Source: Arthrobacter cavernae
GTDB lineage: Bacteria; Actinomycetota; Actinomycetes; Actinomycetales; Micrococcaceae
DNA length: 64,000 nucleotides
Reading direction: 5' to 3'
Assembly (NCBI RefSeq): GCF_017368795.1
Contig: NZ_JAFNLL010000025.1
Span: forward strand, 46,774 to 110,773
The notes beneath the pieces are model-generated. The model worked only from the letters and a program-made list of their open reading frames with translations, did no database searches and was not told where the DNA came from. Positions 17,995 to 26,735 of this stretch are shown here, piece after piece (positions within the stretch are counted from its first letter, which is position 1; every line of letters begins with the position of its first letter). The position numbers were made by a program, and so were the translations under genes.

Positions 17995-18716
17995 CAGGTA
18001 TCCATGCGGGAGATACGGTCCTGCACCAGCGCCCGGTGCAGGCTCAGGCAAAGCTCACTGATTTCGCGCGCGGCTTCGGCAGCCCGGGCTTGCGAGGATG
18101 CGTCCTTCCGGGAGGTCAGCGGCGCAACGGCCCGCTCAACAAGGCTGAACTCACGTTCGGCCGCCGCCTGGAACGGGCGCAGGTGGCGCGGCTCCAGGCC
18201 ATGGTCCTCGAGCTGGACACAGGCGCGGGCCACCTGGAGTGCATGTTCGTCGAACTTTCCATTGGCGTGGCTGATGAGCCCGAAACTGAGCAGCGACTGC
18301 AGCAGTGGAACGCTGGCACCGGACTCCGTGCGCAGCTGCTCCTCGGTCAGGGCACGGGCATGTCCGTGGATCTCGGCAGCAAGTGCGTCGGAAACGATCC
18401 GTGGAGACACGGTGACCCCCTCCGGCAGCTTGTCCGGCCGCTCTCCGCGGTCGATCGCGTCAAGATAGTCCTTGATGACTTTCAGCGGCAGGTACTGGTC
18501 CCGCTGCAGGGCCAGGATGAAGCGCAACCGCTCCACATCGCTGTCCGTATACTGACGGTATCCCGCCGGAGTGCGTTTGGGGTTGATAAGCCCCTTCTCC
18601 TCCAGAAAACGGATCTTGGACGCCGTCATGGTGGGAAAGTCGTCGCTTAATTGAGCGAGAACTTCCCCGATGTTCAGGACCTGGGGCCCTCGACGCTCCG
18701 GCTGGGCCATTGCCAC
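17994..18716 (-). CDS. MerR-family regulator (Rv1828-like)
   Basis: 240 residues. N-terminal winged HTH (about 15-85) with LNIGEVLAQL, KIRFLEEKGLINPKRTPAGYRQY, and the typical RLRFILALQRD helix; the C-terminal half is a conserved all-helical domain also present in mycobacterial Rv1828. It lies directly between garA and the DUF151 gene as in M. tuberculosis. GTG at 18716 or ATG at 18710 may start it; GGGGA lies eight bases before the GTG. No ligand-binding cysteine pattern is visible. Likely controls this cluster or its own expression (inference). Confidence 0.9.
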   Translation of the reverse strand: MAMAQPERRGPQVLNIGEVLAQLSDDFPTMTASKIRFLEEKGLINPKRTPAGYRQYTDSDVERLRFILALQRDQYLPLKVIKDYLDAIDRGERPDKLPEGVTVSPRIVSDALAAEIHGHARALTEEQLRTESGASVPLLQSLLSFGLISHANGKFDEHALQVARACVQLEDHGLEPRHLRPFQAAAEREFSLVERAVAPLTSRKDASSQARAAEAAREISELCLSLHRALVQDRISRMDT

Positions 18717-18733
18717 AGAGTGGTTCCCCGGAA

Positions 18734-19210
18734 TCAGACTTGGCCAGCTGCGCGGGCAGGGCTCAGGTAGTAGGTCAGCCGGAACTTGCCGATCTGGACT
18801 TCATTGCCGGTCCTCAACTGCACGCTGTCCACGCGGTCGTGGTTGACGTAGGTGCCGTTCAGGCTGCCCATGTCCACGACCTCGAAGCCGGATTCCGTGC
18901 GGTGGAACTCCACGTGCTTGCGGGAAACCGTCACGTCATCAAGGAAGATGTCGGCATCGGGGTGCCGGCCTGCCGTGGTGGTGTCCGAGTCCAGCAGGAA
19001 GCGGGCACCGGCGTTCGGTCCGCTGTGCGCAATGAGCAGCGCAGAATCCGGCGGCAGCGCCTCCACGGACGCCCGCTCTTCGGGGGCCAGCTTGGGCGCG
19101 ATGTTGGGTTCATCCCATACGGGCGTCAGGCTGATCGAAGTGGTCTCCGGCGTTGGCTGTTCGTCCGCACCGTTCTCGCCATTGGTTTGGTTCTGTTCGC
19201 CGCCAACCAT
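18734..19210 (-). CDS. garA: FHA-domain signalling protein GarA (OdhI homologue)
   Basis: 158 residues. The C-terminal FHA domain (about 58-150) binds phosphothreonine and contains the conserved GR (R82), S96 and H99 of GRHPDADIFL...VSRKHVEF plus GSLNGTYVN. The N-terminal ETTSISLTP (T23, T24) is the phosphorylation motif used in GarA/OdhI: when a kinase modifies one Thr the tail binds the protein's own FHA domain and frees its targets. In relatives the targets are 2-oxoglutarate dehydrogenase and glutamate dehydrogenase, controlled by PknB or PknG. The gene is upstream of the merR-DUF151 pair on the same strand. Confidence 0.93.
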   Translation of the reverse strand: MVGGEQNQTNGENGADEQPTPETTSISLTPVWDEPNIAPKLAPEERASVEALPPDSALLIAHSGPNAGARFLLDSDTTTAGRHPDADIFLDDVTVSRKHVEFHRTESGFEVVDMGSLNGTYVNHDRVDSVQLRTGNEVQIGKFRLTYYLSPARAAGQV

Positions 19211-19287
19211 GGAAATTCCTCCTCATCCGCCGGCTGCTGCTCGCTGCCGGCCACACCTTCGCCCGGTTCCGCCGGGAAATCGGTTGG

Positions 19288-19341
19288 CTGGCCCGCCTTC
19301 CCGACTCCCCTTAACAGGGGAGTACCAGCCGGGCGGGCCAG
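19288..19341 (-). terminator. Large hairpin between gcvH and garA
   Basis: Outer arms CTGGCCCGCC / GGCGGGCCAG and inner arms ACTCCCC / GGGGAGT around TTAACA. It lies just downstream of the gcvH stop, so garA probably has its own promoter or receives reduced read-through. Confidence 0.7.
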
Positions 19342-19347
19342 ATAACT

Positions 19348-19734
19348 TTAGCCTACCTGTTGTTCATACTCAGATGCACTGAGCAGCGACTCCACAGCGT
19401 CTGCTTCGGCCAGTTTGACTTCAAGGAGCCAGCCTTCGCCGTAAGGGTCCGAGTTGATCAGGGACGGGTCCGTGTCCAGCGCCTCGTTGCGGGCCACCAC
19501 TTCACCGGATACCGGCGCGTAGATGTCGCTGACGCTCTTGGTGGACTCGACTTCACCGACGACGTCGTTTCCGGCCACTGTTGTGCCGGCTTCCGGCATC
19601 TGGGCGTACACAACATCGCCCAGCGCGTCCTGGGCAAAATCGGTGATTCCGATCCGCACAATGCCCTCGGTATTGGGGGCGGTGACCCATTCATGTTCGG
19701 CGGTGTAGGAAAGATCGGCAGGAATGTTGCTCAT
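19348..19734 (-). CDS. gcvH: Glycine cleavage system H protein
   Basis: 128 residues, the normal size. Lipoyl carrier that shuttles the aminomethyl group between the P, T and L proteins of glycine cleavage. Lipoyl-lysine is K66 in GEVESTKSVSD; flanking sequence (YTAEHEWV, GITDFAQDALGD) is typical. ATG at 19734 has AAAGGCG five bases upstream; the longer frame to 19968 overlaps the divergent glycosylase region and is not used. gcvP and gcvT are not in this window. Its neighbour garA is the usual partner in actinobacteria. No glycine riboswitch was recognised in the short leader. Confidence 0.95.
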   Translation of the reverse strand: MSNIPADLSYTAEHEWVTAPNTEGIVRIGITDFAQDALGDVVYAQMPEAGTTVAGNDVVGEVESTKSVSDIYAPVSGEVVARNEALDTDPSLINSDPYGEGWLLEVKLAEADAVESLLSASEYEQQVG

Positions 19735-19897
19735 CGGTCGCCTTTCATCGGGACTGTTACTGACCTCGACGGCGGACCGGGCTTCCGGCCACCGCTGAAA
19801 GTATATGCACAATCGCCTTCCCTCCCCAGAGGCGTCTGGGATCATGGGAGTGTGTCTGATCCGGCCCTCACCGGCATGTCCGCAAAGGAAGCTGACC

Positions 19898-20851
19898 ATG
19901 CCCGAACTCCCCGAACTCGCAGCAATGGCCACATTTCTGGACGGGAAGCTCAGGGGCGCCGTGATCACGCAAGTGCAGTTCCCGAACTACTTCTCGCTGA
20001 AGACCAAGAATCCCCCGCCGGAGGAGCTGCCGGGGCGGATGGTCGATTCGGTGTCCCGGCGGGGAAAGTTCGTCCTCCTCAAGACGGTTCCGGGCCCGGA
20101 CACGCCGCCCGCGGCGAGCTACCCCGCGGCCATGTTCCTGGCCTTCAACCTGGCGCAGGCGGGCTGGCTGCACTTCATGGAGAAGGCCGTGGGTCCCGTG
20201 GACAAGCCCGGCTTCATTGCCGCGCGGCTGAATTTCGCGCGGAACGGCCAGGACGTGTCTTTCGACCTCACTGACGCCGGGACGTGGAAGGGCCTGGCCG
20301 TCTTCATCGTCAGTGATCCGGCGGACATCCATGGCATGGCCGAACTGGGACCGGAACCGCTGGCACCCGGCTTTGGCCTGGAGGAGTTCAGCAGGCTGTT
20401 CAGCGCGAGGCAGCAGCTCAAAGCACTCCTGAAGGATCAGAAAGTCCTCGCAGGGATCGGAAATGCATACAGCGACGAGATCCTGCACGCAGCAAAGCTT
20501 TCACCGTTTGTGGCTGCTTCAACCCTGGACTCTGAGACGATTGAGCGCCTCTTCACCACCATGAGGTCTCTCCTGGCGGACGCCGTGCAGGAGGCAACAG
20601 GCAAACCACCCGAAGACCTCAAGGCCCTGAAGAAGTCCTCCATGCGGGTCCATGGACGGACGGGACAAGCATGCCCTGACTGCGGGGACACGGTACGGGA
20701 AGTCGCGTATGCCAGCGGTTCGCTGCAGTATTGCCCCACCTGCCAGACCGGGGGGAAATCCTCGAGAAGCGGCGCCGCGGGAAGGCCGGCTAGGCAATCC
20801 TGGCGAAGTTGCGGCAGTGCGCGCGGGGCCTCTGCCATGATGGACGCATGA
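19898..20851 (+). CDS. Fpg/Nei-family DNA glycosylase, C-terminus probably frameshifted
   Basis: Bifunctional glycosylase/lyase of base excision repair. The mature N-terminus PELPEL supplies the catalytic proline (P2) and E3; the H2TH region (KDQKVLAGIGNAYSDEILH) lies about residues 178-196; the zinc finger has Cys259, Cys262, Cys279, Cys282. After CQTGG the usual short basic tail is replaced by 30 odd residues (SSRSGAAGRPARQSW...) that run to 20851. A run of six Gs at 20750-20755 lies exactly there: one more G restores EILEKRRRGKAG and a stop at 20791-20793, which looks like a normal family end. So the 317-residue product shown may be a sequencing or real one-base deletion. Activity probably survives because the finger is intact. 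Confidence 0.85.
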   Translation: MPELPELAAMATFLDGKLRGAVITQVQFPNYFSLKTKNPPPEELPGRMVDSVSRRGKFVLLKTVPGPDTPPAASYPAAMFLAFNLAQAGWLHFMEKAVGPVDKPGFIAARLNFARNGQDVSFDLTDAGTWKGLAVFIVSDPADIHGMAELGPEPLAPGFGLEEFSRLFSARQQLKALLKDQKVLAGIGNAYSDEILHAAKLSPFVAASTLDSETIERLFTTMRSLLADAVQEATGKPPEDLKALKKSSMRVHGRTGQACPDCGDTVREVAYASGSLQYCPTCQTGGKSSRSGAAGRPARQSWRSCGSARGASAMMDA

Positions 20852-21537
20852 CTGAACAAGCACAGGCACCTGCCAGGAAAAAAGGCAACTGGGGAGCCAA
20901 GATCATTCTGGTCCTTGTTGCCTTGCTCATCGCCGTAGCCAGCTACTTCATCCTGTCCGCCATACTTCCCCGCTGGTGGTCCGACGTCATTGCCGGCCAG
21001 ATCCGCCGCGATCTCGGTGCCAGCGTGCTCGTGGGCATGTTCTACGGCTTCGTGTTCACCTTCCTCCCGCTTCTGGTTGCGTGGCAGGCGACGCACAAGG
21101 CCATCAAATGGCCGTGGAAAATCGTCATCGTGCTGCTGGCCGTAGCCATCGCCACACCCAACCTCCTGACGGCCGGCATTGTTTTCGGCTCCTCGGAATC
21201 AGCACATGCCGGCCAGCGGACGCTGAGCGTGGACGCAGGCTTCTTCACCACCTGGACAGCCATTTCAGCGATTGCGGCCGCAGTCGCCTTCGTGATGGTA
21301 GTCATCCTCTGGACGGTGTGGCGCAGCCGGGGCAAGAAGGTCAAGGCCTTGAAGCAGGCCGACAGCGAACGGCTCAAGGCCGCCAAGCAGGCCGAGAAGG
21401 AAGCCCGCGACGCCGAACGCGCGGCAGGTGGCCGCCCGACGTCGGGCCCTGCAGCGTTCCTCGACGACGCAAAGCGGCGCGTCACCGATGTCTTCGACGG
21501 CAAGCCGGACGTGGACGGCAAGCCCGACAAGAAGTAG
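20848..21537 (+). CDS. Four-helix membrane protein, unknown function
   Basis: 229 residues. Four predicted membrane helices: about 17-38, 55-80, 92-113 and 135-158, followed by a positively charged, lysine/glutamate-rich helical tail (165-229) that is probably cytoplasmic and coiled. No enzymatic motif. The ATG overlaps the previous frame's stop (ATGA), suggesting coupling with the glycosylase, although that overlap depends on the doubtful frameshift. A bidirectional terminator follows. Reminiscent of permease-like proteins of actinobacteria, but no family could be named. Confidence 0.75.
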   Translation: MTEQAQAPARKKGNWGAKIILVLVALLIAVASYFILSAILPRWWSDVIAGQIRRDLGASVLVGMFYGFVFTFLPLLVAWQATHKAIKWPWKIVIVLLAVAIATPNLLTAGIVFGSSESAHAGQRTLSVDAGFFTTWTAISAIAAAVAFVMVVILWTVWRSRGKKVKALKQADSERLKAAKQAEKEARDAERAAGGRPTSGPAAFLDDAKRRVTDVFDGKPDVDGKPDKK

Positions 21538-21551
21538 ATACCGGGAACGGC

Positions 21552-21589
21552 AAAAAGCCCGCCAGGGAGATCCCGCAGCGGGCTTTTTT
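21552..21589. terminator. Bidirectional terminator
   Basis: AAAAAGCCCGC and GCGGGCTTTTTT arms separated by a 15-base loop; serves the membrane-protein gene on the plus strand and the MFS gene on the minus strand. Confidence 0.9.
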
Positions 21590-21608
21590 GCTGCCTTGCT
21601 GTCCAGGC

Positions 21609-22817
21609 TCAGGCGACGCCGGCCGCCTGGGGTTCGCGTTCGACGTCGGCCGTTGGCTCTCCGGCCACAGTTCCCGCGCGTCGGGCGGCGGCTGCCGCGG
21701 CCAGCATGACGAGCAACCCCACGACGGTGATCGCGGCCCCCGCCCAGATGGGCGAGGTGTACCCGAGGCCGAGGGTGATGGTCACGCCGCCCAGCCAGGC
21801 GCCGAGCGCGTTGCCGAGGTTGAAGGCGCCGATGTTGGCACCGGAAGCGAGCGTCGGGGCAGAGGCCGCGAAATGCATGACGCGCATCTGCATTCCCGGA
21901 ACGGCCGCGAATCCAATGCCGCCCATGAGGGCCAGGGAGAAGACCGTGGCAACAGGGTTGGCTGCCGTGAGCCCGAAGAACACCAGCACGGCCACGAGGG
22001 CCAGCAGCGCGGTGGTCAGCGTCCTGTCCAGGGCCTTGTCCGCCGCCTTGCCGCCGATGACGTTGCCGACGAACAATCCGGCGCCGAAGATCGCCAGGAG
22101 CCACGGGACCGCGCTTGAGTCGAAGCCGGAGACCTCGGTCAGGGTGAAGGCGATGTACGTGAAGGCGCCGAACATGCCGCCGTAGCCCAGGATCGTGACC
22201 AGGATGGACAGCCAGACCTGGCCGGATGTGAAGGCGCCGAGCTCGCTGCGCAGGCCCTTGCTGGGCTCCGCACTGCTCCGCGGGACCAGGAAAGCGATGC
22301 CGAGCAGGGCGACCACGCCGATGGCCGTGATGGCCCAGAACGTGGAGCGCCAGCCATGACTCTGCCCCAGGAGGGTTCCGAAGGGAACGCCCAGGACGTT
22401 GGCGGCGGTGAGCCCTGTGAACATGATGGCAATGGCGCCGGCCTTCTTGTGCGCCGGCACGAGGCTCGCTGCCACCACGGAGCCGATGCCGAAGAAGGCG
22501 CCGTGACAGAGGGCGGCAATGATGCGGCCGAGCAGCATCGCCGGGTAGCTGTCGGCGATGGCCGAGAGCAGGTTGCCCACAATGAACAGGAGCAGAAGGC
22601 CCATCAGCACGGGCTTTCGCGGCAGCCTGGTAACCGCTGCGGTAACCAGCAGGGCCCCGACAGTGACGCTGAGTGCGTAGCCGGAGATGAACCAGCCGGC
22701 CGAGGCTTCGCTGACGTTGAAGTCGGCGGCGACCTCGGGCAAGAGGCCCATGATGACGAATTCGGTCAGGCCGATGCCGAATCCGCCGAGAGCCAGGGCA
22801 ATCAACCCTGCGGGCAT
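21609..22817 (-). CDS. MFS efflux transporter, DHA1 / AraJ-type
   Basis: 402 residues, 12 hydrophobic segments. Drug:proton antiporter subfamily of the major facilitator superfamily: the N-terminus GFGIGLTEFVIMGLLPEVAADF and loop motif with RLPRKPVLMG are typical of AraJ/YdhP-like exporters. ATG with AAGGAG seven bases upstream. It is transcribed away from a MarR regulator, and three copies of an operator-like 13-mer lie between them, so export of a small molecule is probably derepressed when MarR binds that molecule. Substrate not predictable. Confidence 0.92.
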   Translation of the reverse strand: MPAGLIALALGGFGIGLTEFVIMGLLPEVAADFNVSEASAGWFISGYALSVTVGALLVTAAVTRLPRKPVLMGLLLLFIVGNLLSAIADSYPAMLLGRIIAALCHGAFFGIGSVVAASLVPAHKKAGAIAIMFTGLTAANVLGVPFGTLLGQSHGWRSTFWAITAIGVVALLGIAFLVPRSSAEPSKGLRSELGAFTSGQVWLSILVTILGYGGMFGAFTYIAFTLTEVSGFDSSAVPWLLAIFGAGLFVGNVIGGKAADKALDRTLTTALLALVAVLVFFGLTAANPVATVFSLALMGGIGFAAVPGMQMRVMHFAASAPTLASGANIGAFNLGNALGAWLGGVTITLGLGYTSPIWAGAAITVVGLLVMLAAAAAARRAGTVAGEPTADVEREPQAAGVA

Positions 22818-22884
22818 GTGGTGCTCCTTAAATGGGGCCGGTTCCTTGGGAAGTGGATGTGCGCCGCCGGGAACCGTAGAATAT

Positions 22885-22940
22885 TAGTTGCAGGCGCTTC
22901 GTATATAGTTGCACGCGCCAGATACTTGCGCAAGCAACTA
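22885..22940. promoter_or_regulatory. Three-copy operator for the MarR regulator
   Basis: TAGTTGCAGGCGC (22885-22897), TAGTTGCACGCGC (22906-22918) and, inverted, GCGCAAGCAACTA (22928-22940). The first two are 21 bases apart, two helical turns. They sit between the divergent MFS and MarR starts, the usual position of a MarR operator. Confidence 0.7.
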
Positions 22941-22987
22941 CTTTGCGGCGCCGCCATTTTCGAGATTCAGGCAGGAGCACAGAAGGC

Positions 22988-23434
22988 ATGGGCATCAAGG
23001 ACGACGCCGTAGAAGTACGCGCGCAGGGCTGGCGGACGCTCGCGGCACTGCACGGGAGCATCGAGGCGGAGCTCGAAAAGGCGCTTCAGTCCGCCGTCGA
23101 GCTCTCCGTCGTGGAGTACACGGTCCTGGACGCCCTGAGCCGGCAGGACGGCTGGCATATGCGGATGCAGCAGCTGGCCCGCGCCACCGCTCTGTCCAGC
23201 AGCGCCACCACGCGCCTGGTAAACCGCTTGGAGGACCGCGGCCTGCTGACGCGCATCCTGTGTGCCGACGACCGCCGCGGCATATACACGGAGCTGACAT
23301 CCGCCGGCCAGAAGCTGCTACTGGAGGCCAAACCTGCGCACGACGAGACCCTGGCCGCGGCGCTGGCCTCGGCGGAGCTGGTTCCGGAGCTGGAGCCGCT
23401 GGTCAAGGCGCTGGGGGCATTGCAGGGGGTGTAG
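22988..23434 (+). CDS. MarR-family transcriptional regulator
   Basis: 148 residues. Winged HTH of MarR type: WRTLAALHGSIEAELEKAL helix, MQQLARATALSSSATTRLVNRLEDRGLL recognition region (about 58-85), and the wing ADDRRGIYTELT (about 91-102). Likely represses itself and the divergent MFS pump. ATG at 22988, with AGGAG ten bases upstream; upstream frame to 22943 lacks support and overlaps the operator. Ligand unknown. Confidence 0.92.
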   Translation: MGIKDDAVEVRAQGWRTLAALHGSIEAELEKALQSAVELSVVEYTVLDALSRQDGWHMRMQQLARATALSSSATTRLVNRLEDRGLLTRILCADDRRGIYTELTSAGQKLLLEAKPAHDETLAAALASAELVPELEPLVKALGALQGV

Positions 23435-23455
23435 TCCCTGCAGGGCGACCGCCCC

Positions 23456-23534
23456 GACCTTCTTTGAGCCTGGCGGCTCGCCGACACGCCGGTTCGTGCG
23501 GCGTGTCGGCGACGGTCCGAACTCAAAGAAGGTC
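23456..23534. repeat. Palindromic REP-like element / terminator after marR
   Basis: Outer perfect 13-base arms (23456-23468 and 23522-23534, GACCTTCTTTGAG) enclose inner perfect 14-base arms TCGCCGACACGCCG (23478-23491 and 23499-23512) with a 7-base loop. The right outer arm is part of the 17-bp direct repeat that bounds the HNH gene. Confidence 0.7.
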
Positions 23535-23537
23535 AGG
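23521..23537. repeat. Direct repeat copy 1 bordering the HNH gene
   Basis: ACTCAAAGAAGGTCAGG, identical to 24115-24131. On the minus strand it supplies the last codons (PDLL) and the stop of the HNH reading frame. Confidence 0.8.
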
Positions 23538-24116
23538 AAGGCTACTGCGGCCGAGGCCGGGACGCGACCCTCCGACATCCACCGGCCTGAGACCCCCAGG
23601 GGACGTCCGGTCGCCGCAGTCTCGGCGAGAGGTGGGACCGCGTCTCCACGAAAGATCCAAGACCGACAGCTTCCCGTAGAGCACTCTCGCAATTGGGGAG
23701 AGTGACAACCACCTCTCCCGCACGACCCGCCAAGCCATGTATTCAAAGATCCAGTGCGGATACCCTCTCGGAATCGGCTGCTCCGCACGTGCTTCCATTT
23801 CGCCGGAGGGGACGAAAACGTTGAGGAGTTCTTGAATGCCGGCGATCGCACCAGCAACTGGCCAATTCCCCAAGGCAATCCGGTCCTTGAGGTCGTGGCA
23901 GTTGATGCACGTAGGCACAACCGCTCCACCCCCAAATGCGCGCGGAACCGGGAAGTGATCATGTTCGTGGCGTCGGGCAAGGTACATGTCACAGTAGAAG
24001 CATCGGGCGCAATCACAACCACCCTGGCGTGCATTTCGAGCTGCGGACATGAGGTCAAGCATGCCATCGTCTTTCGCCAGTGACTTCCAGCCGCACGACT
24101 CACATCGAGTAGCCAC
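23523..24116 (-). CDS. HNH endonuclease-like protein
   Basis: 197 residues. The HNH/zinc core spans about 32-85: CFYC at about 39-42, RRHEHDHFPVP with the HxH metal site, then CINCHDLKDRIALGNW supplying the second CxxC and the N/H positions. A possible first zinc knuckle (CESCGW, CDCARC) precedes it. The C-terminal half (YMAWRVVRERWLSLSPIARVLYGKLS, then an Arg/Gly-rich tail) matches no domain I know. GTG at 24116 is the longest start; ATG at 24062 is an alternative that would drop the first CxxC. Start and stop both fall in the two copies of a 17-bp direct repeat, and tRNA-Pro lies 105 bases away, suggesting acquisition as a unit. Recognition site unknown. Confidence 0.72.
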   Translation of the reverse strand: MATRCESCGWKSLAKDDGMLDLMSAARNARQGGCDCARCFYCDMYLARRHEHDHFPVPRAFGGGAVVPTCINCHDLKDRIALGNWPVAGAIAGIQELLNVFVPSGEMEARAEQPIPRGYPHWIFEYMAWRVVRERWLSLSPIARVLYGKLSVLDLSWRRGPTSRRDCGDRTSPGGLRPVDVGGSRPGLGRSSLPDLL

Positions 24117-24131
24117 TCAAAGAAGGTCAGG
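24115..24131. repeat. Direct repeat copy 2 bordering the HNH gene
   Basis: ACTCAAAGAAGGTCAGG; overlaps the putative GTG start of the HNH gene and is followed by a hairpin (GGCTGGGCCGG / CCGGGCCAGCC, one mismatch, 24130-24156). Confidence 0.8.
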
Positions 24132-24176
24132 CTGGGCCGGGCACGCCGGGCCAGCCCCCACCTCTCCAGGGACACG

Positions 24177-24216
24177 AAAAACCCCGCCGCTCCCTCTCGG
24201 GAACGGCGGGGTTTTT
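24177..24216 (-). terminator. Terminator after tRNA-Pro
   Basis: AAAAACCCCGCCG and CGGCGGGGTTTTT arms; the classic hairpin with a U-tract lies just after the tRNA on the minus strand. Confidence 0.9.
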
Positions 24217-24220
24217 CATT

Positions 24221-24297
<77 letters not shown>

Positions 24298-24438
24298 TTA
24301 GTTCCGCCGTTCTCCGCCTAGGTTTTCATCCGTGGATTCTCACCTAAGCAGTCCGGCTGAACCACCTCCAAAAGCTTACACGACCTTGGAGGTTGCCTGC
24401 GCCATCAGAGCCAAAGTCGACTGTGATGCGCGTCTCAT

Positions 24439-25989
24439 TTAGCGCTTCTTGCCGCGCTTTTCACGCACACGCATGTTGACCTCGATGGGCGTGCCCTCGA
24501 AGCCGAACGTCTCACGCAGGCGGCGCGTGATGAAGCGGCGGTATCCGGGGTCCAGGAAGCCGGTGGTGAACAGCACGAACTTCGGCGGGCGGCTGGAGGC
24601 CTGGGTGCCGAAGAGGATGCGGGGCTGCTTGCCGCCGCGGACCGGGTGCGGGTGCGCCGCAACGAGCTCGCCCAGGAAGGCGTTCAGGCGGCCGGTGGGG
24701 ATACGGCGGTCCCAGCTCTCCAGCGCGATGTCCAGCGCAGGCACCAGGCGGTCCTTGTGCCAGCCGGTCTTGGCGGAGATGTTGACGCGCGGCGCCCACT
24801 CCACGTGGGCCAGGTCCTGCTCGATTTCGCGTTCCAGGTAGCGGCGGCGTTCGTCGTCCAGCAGGTCCCACTTGTTGAAGGCGAGGACCAGCGCACGGCC
24901 GGATTCAATGGCCAGCTGCAGGATGCGGACGTCCTGCTCGCTGAGCACTTCGTCCACGGCCAGGAGCACGACGGCGACCTCGGCCTTTTCGAGCGCTGCC
25001 TGCGTGCGCAGGGAGGCATAGAAGTCCGCGCCCTGTGCCATGTGCTGGCGGCGGCGGATGCCGGCGGTGTCCACGAAACGCCAGGTGCGGTTGCCGAGTT
25101 CGATGAATTCATCCACGGGATCGCGCGTGGTGCCGGCGAGCGGGTCGACAACCACGCGCTCGGTGCCGGCCAGCTTGTTCAGCAGGGAGGACTTGCCCAC
25201 GTTCGGGCGGCCGATCAGGGCGATGCGGCGGGGACCACCGGAACGCTCGACGCCTTCCACCGTGGAGAACTCGGGCAGCGTGTCCATGACGTGGTCGAGG
25301 AGGTCGGCCACGCCGCGGCCGTGCAGTGCGGAGACCGGGTACGGCTCGCCGAAGCCGAGGCCCCAGAGCGTTGCGGAGTCGGCTTCCTGGGCAAAGTCGT
25401 CCACCTTGTTGGCCACCATGATGACCGGCTTCTTGGACTTGCGCAGCATCTTCATGACGCCCTCGTCCGTGGCGGTGGCTCCAACGGCGGAGTCGACCAC
25501 GAACAGCACGGCGTCGGCCAGCTCCACGGCCATTTCGGCCTGCTCTGCCACACGGGCGTGGATGCCCTTGGCATCGTGCTCCCAGCCACCGGTATCGACC
25601 AGCGTGAAGTTGCGGCCGTTCCAGTTGGCGGAGTACATGACGCGGTCACGGGTGACGCCGGGGGTGTCCTCTACGACGGCCTCGCGGCGGCCGAGGATCC
25701 GGTTCACCAGCGTGGACTTGCCCACGTTGGGGCGGCCGATGATGGCCAGCACCGGGTCCAGCTTCAGTGGGCCGTCTTCGCCCTCGTCGCCGTATTCGCC
25801 GCGCAGCAGGGCTGCGTCGTCTTCGTCCAGCTCGTAGTCATCCAGGCCGGCCAGCAGGGTGGCGGCGCGGAGCTCGGCCTCGTCGTCGTCCAGGGCGGCA
25901 AGGTTTTCAGCCACCTGGTCGGTGCCGGTGGGCGTGTATTCGTCGTCGCCGGCTCCATGGTTGCCGGATTTTTGAGTCGTATCGCTCAT
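24439..25989 (-). CDS. der: Ribosome-assembly GTPase Der (EngA)
   Basis: 516 residues. Two tandem GTPase domains with P-loops [10 protein letters not shown] (about 86) and [10 protein letters not shown] (about 260), DTPGVT and DTAGI switch II motifs and NKVD/NKWD base-recognition motifs, then a KH-like C-terminal domain. Acts in 50S subunit assembly. The first 75 residues are an acidic, disordered extension typical of actinobacterial Der. Its ATG overlaps the plsC stop by four bases (ATGA), so it belongs to the cmk-plsC-der operon. Confidence 0.97.
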   Translation of the reverse strand: MSDTTQKSGNHGAGDDEYTPTGTDQVAENLAALDDDEAELRAATLLAGLDDYELDEDDAALLRGEYGDEGEDGPLKLDPVLAIIGRPNVGKSTLVNRILGRREAVVEDTPGVTRDRVMYSANWNGRNFTLVDTGGWEHDAKGIHARVAEQAEMAVELADAVLFVVDSAVGATATDEGVMKMLRKSKKPVIMVANKVDDFAQEADSATLWGLGFGEPYPVSALHGRGVADLLDHVMDTLPEFSTVEGVERSGGPRRIALIGRPNVGKSSLLNKLAGTERVVVDPLAGTTRDPVDEFIELGNRTWRFVDTAGIRRRQHMAQGADFYASLRTQAALEKAEVAVVLLAVDEVLSEQDVRILQLAIESGRALVLAFNKWDLLDDERRRYLEREIEQDLAHVEWAPRVNISAKTGWHKDRLVPALDIALESWDRRIPTGRLNAFLGELVAAHPHPVRGGKQPRILFGTQASSRPPKFVLFTTGFLDPGYRRFITRRLRETFGFEGTPIEVNMRVREKRGKKR

Positions 25990-26735
25990 TGCACTTTCCT
26001 TTGTGGTGGTCTGCCGGCGTCCCGGCTACTGCTTTTTGACGGTGCTGCGGAGTGTGTAGACCGGGGCACGGGGTCCTGCGGAAGGTCCTGCCCGGTGGTG
26101 TGGATGGCATCCCGAACGTGCTTTGCCAATGCGTCGCGGATTTCCGCAGCCGCCCTGTCCATTGAAACACGCCCGGGCTCGCCGTTCCGGCGCTGCACGG
26201 TGAGTGGCTCGCCGAAGCTGACGTGGAGCCGGCGGCCCGGCCCGGGGATATGGTCGCGGTGCTCGTTGCCGGTCCTGGTGCCGAGGATGGCCACGGGTAT
26301 CACAGTGGCCCCGGAATTCAGGGCCAGCCAGGCAACGCCGCTGCCGATGCTTTCAGCGGTGCCGCTCCCCCGGGTCCCCTCAGGGAGAATCCCGACGCAA
26401 CGGCCGGCGTCGAGCAGTCTTTTGCCCAGGTGCAGGGCCGCGCGGTCTCCCGCACGGTCCACCGGAATCTGGCCCGAGCCGCGCAAGACCCGCCCCAGAA
26501 AGCCCGTGAACATCTCCTTCTTGACGAGGATGTGCATGGGCCGCGGGGAAGCCCCGAACATGACGGGGCCATCCAGCATGCTGATGTGGTTCCCCGCGAA
26601 AATCACCGGTCCCGCTGCTGGAACGTTCGCACGGCCGGTGACGGACGTCCGGTAGATCGCATGGTCGATGAGCCAGCCGACTGGCCGGCTCCAGAACCTA
26701 GTCCACGAGGCCGGGAGTGCCTGCTCAGTCACCAT
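25986..26735 (-). CDS. PlsC-type lysophospholipid acyltransferase
   Basis: 249 residues. Acyltransferase motifs HX4D in NHISMLD (about 49-55) and PEGTRG (about 119-124) are present. It likely acylates lysophosphatidate or related lipids at the membrane. Start at 26735 ([11 protein letters not shown]) overlaps the cmk stop by 11 bases; a start at 26753 would lie further inside cmk. The Pro/Ser/Arg-rich tail after residue 230 looks unstructured. An acyltransferase between cmk and der is common in actinobacteria. Confidence 0.88.
   Translation of the reverse strand: MVTEQALPASWTRFWSRPVGWLIDHAIYRTSVTGRANVPAAGPVIFAGNHISMLDGPVMFGASPRPMHILVKKEMFTGFLGRVLRGSGQIPVDRAGDRAALHLGKRLLDAGRCVGILPEGTRGSGTAESIGSGVAWLALNSGATVIPVAILGTRTGNEHRDHIPGPGRRLHVSFGEPLTVQRRNGEPGRVSMDRAAAEIRDALAKHVRDAIHTTGQDLPQDPVPRSTHSAAPSKSSSRDAGRPPQRKVQ

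Noticed and set aside
19735..19897. Glycine riboswitch before gcvH
   Set aside because: The region is only about 160 bases shared with a divergent gene and no paired glycine aptamer pattern is visible.
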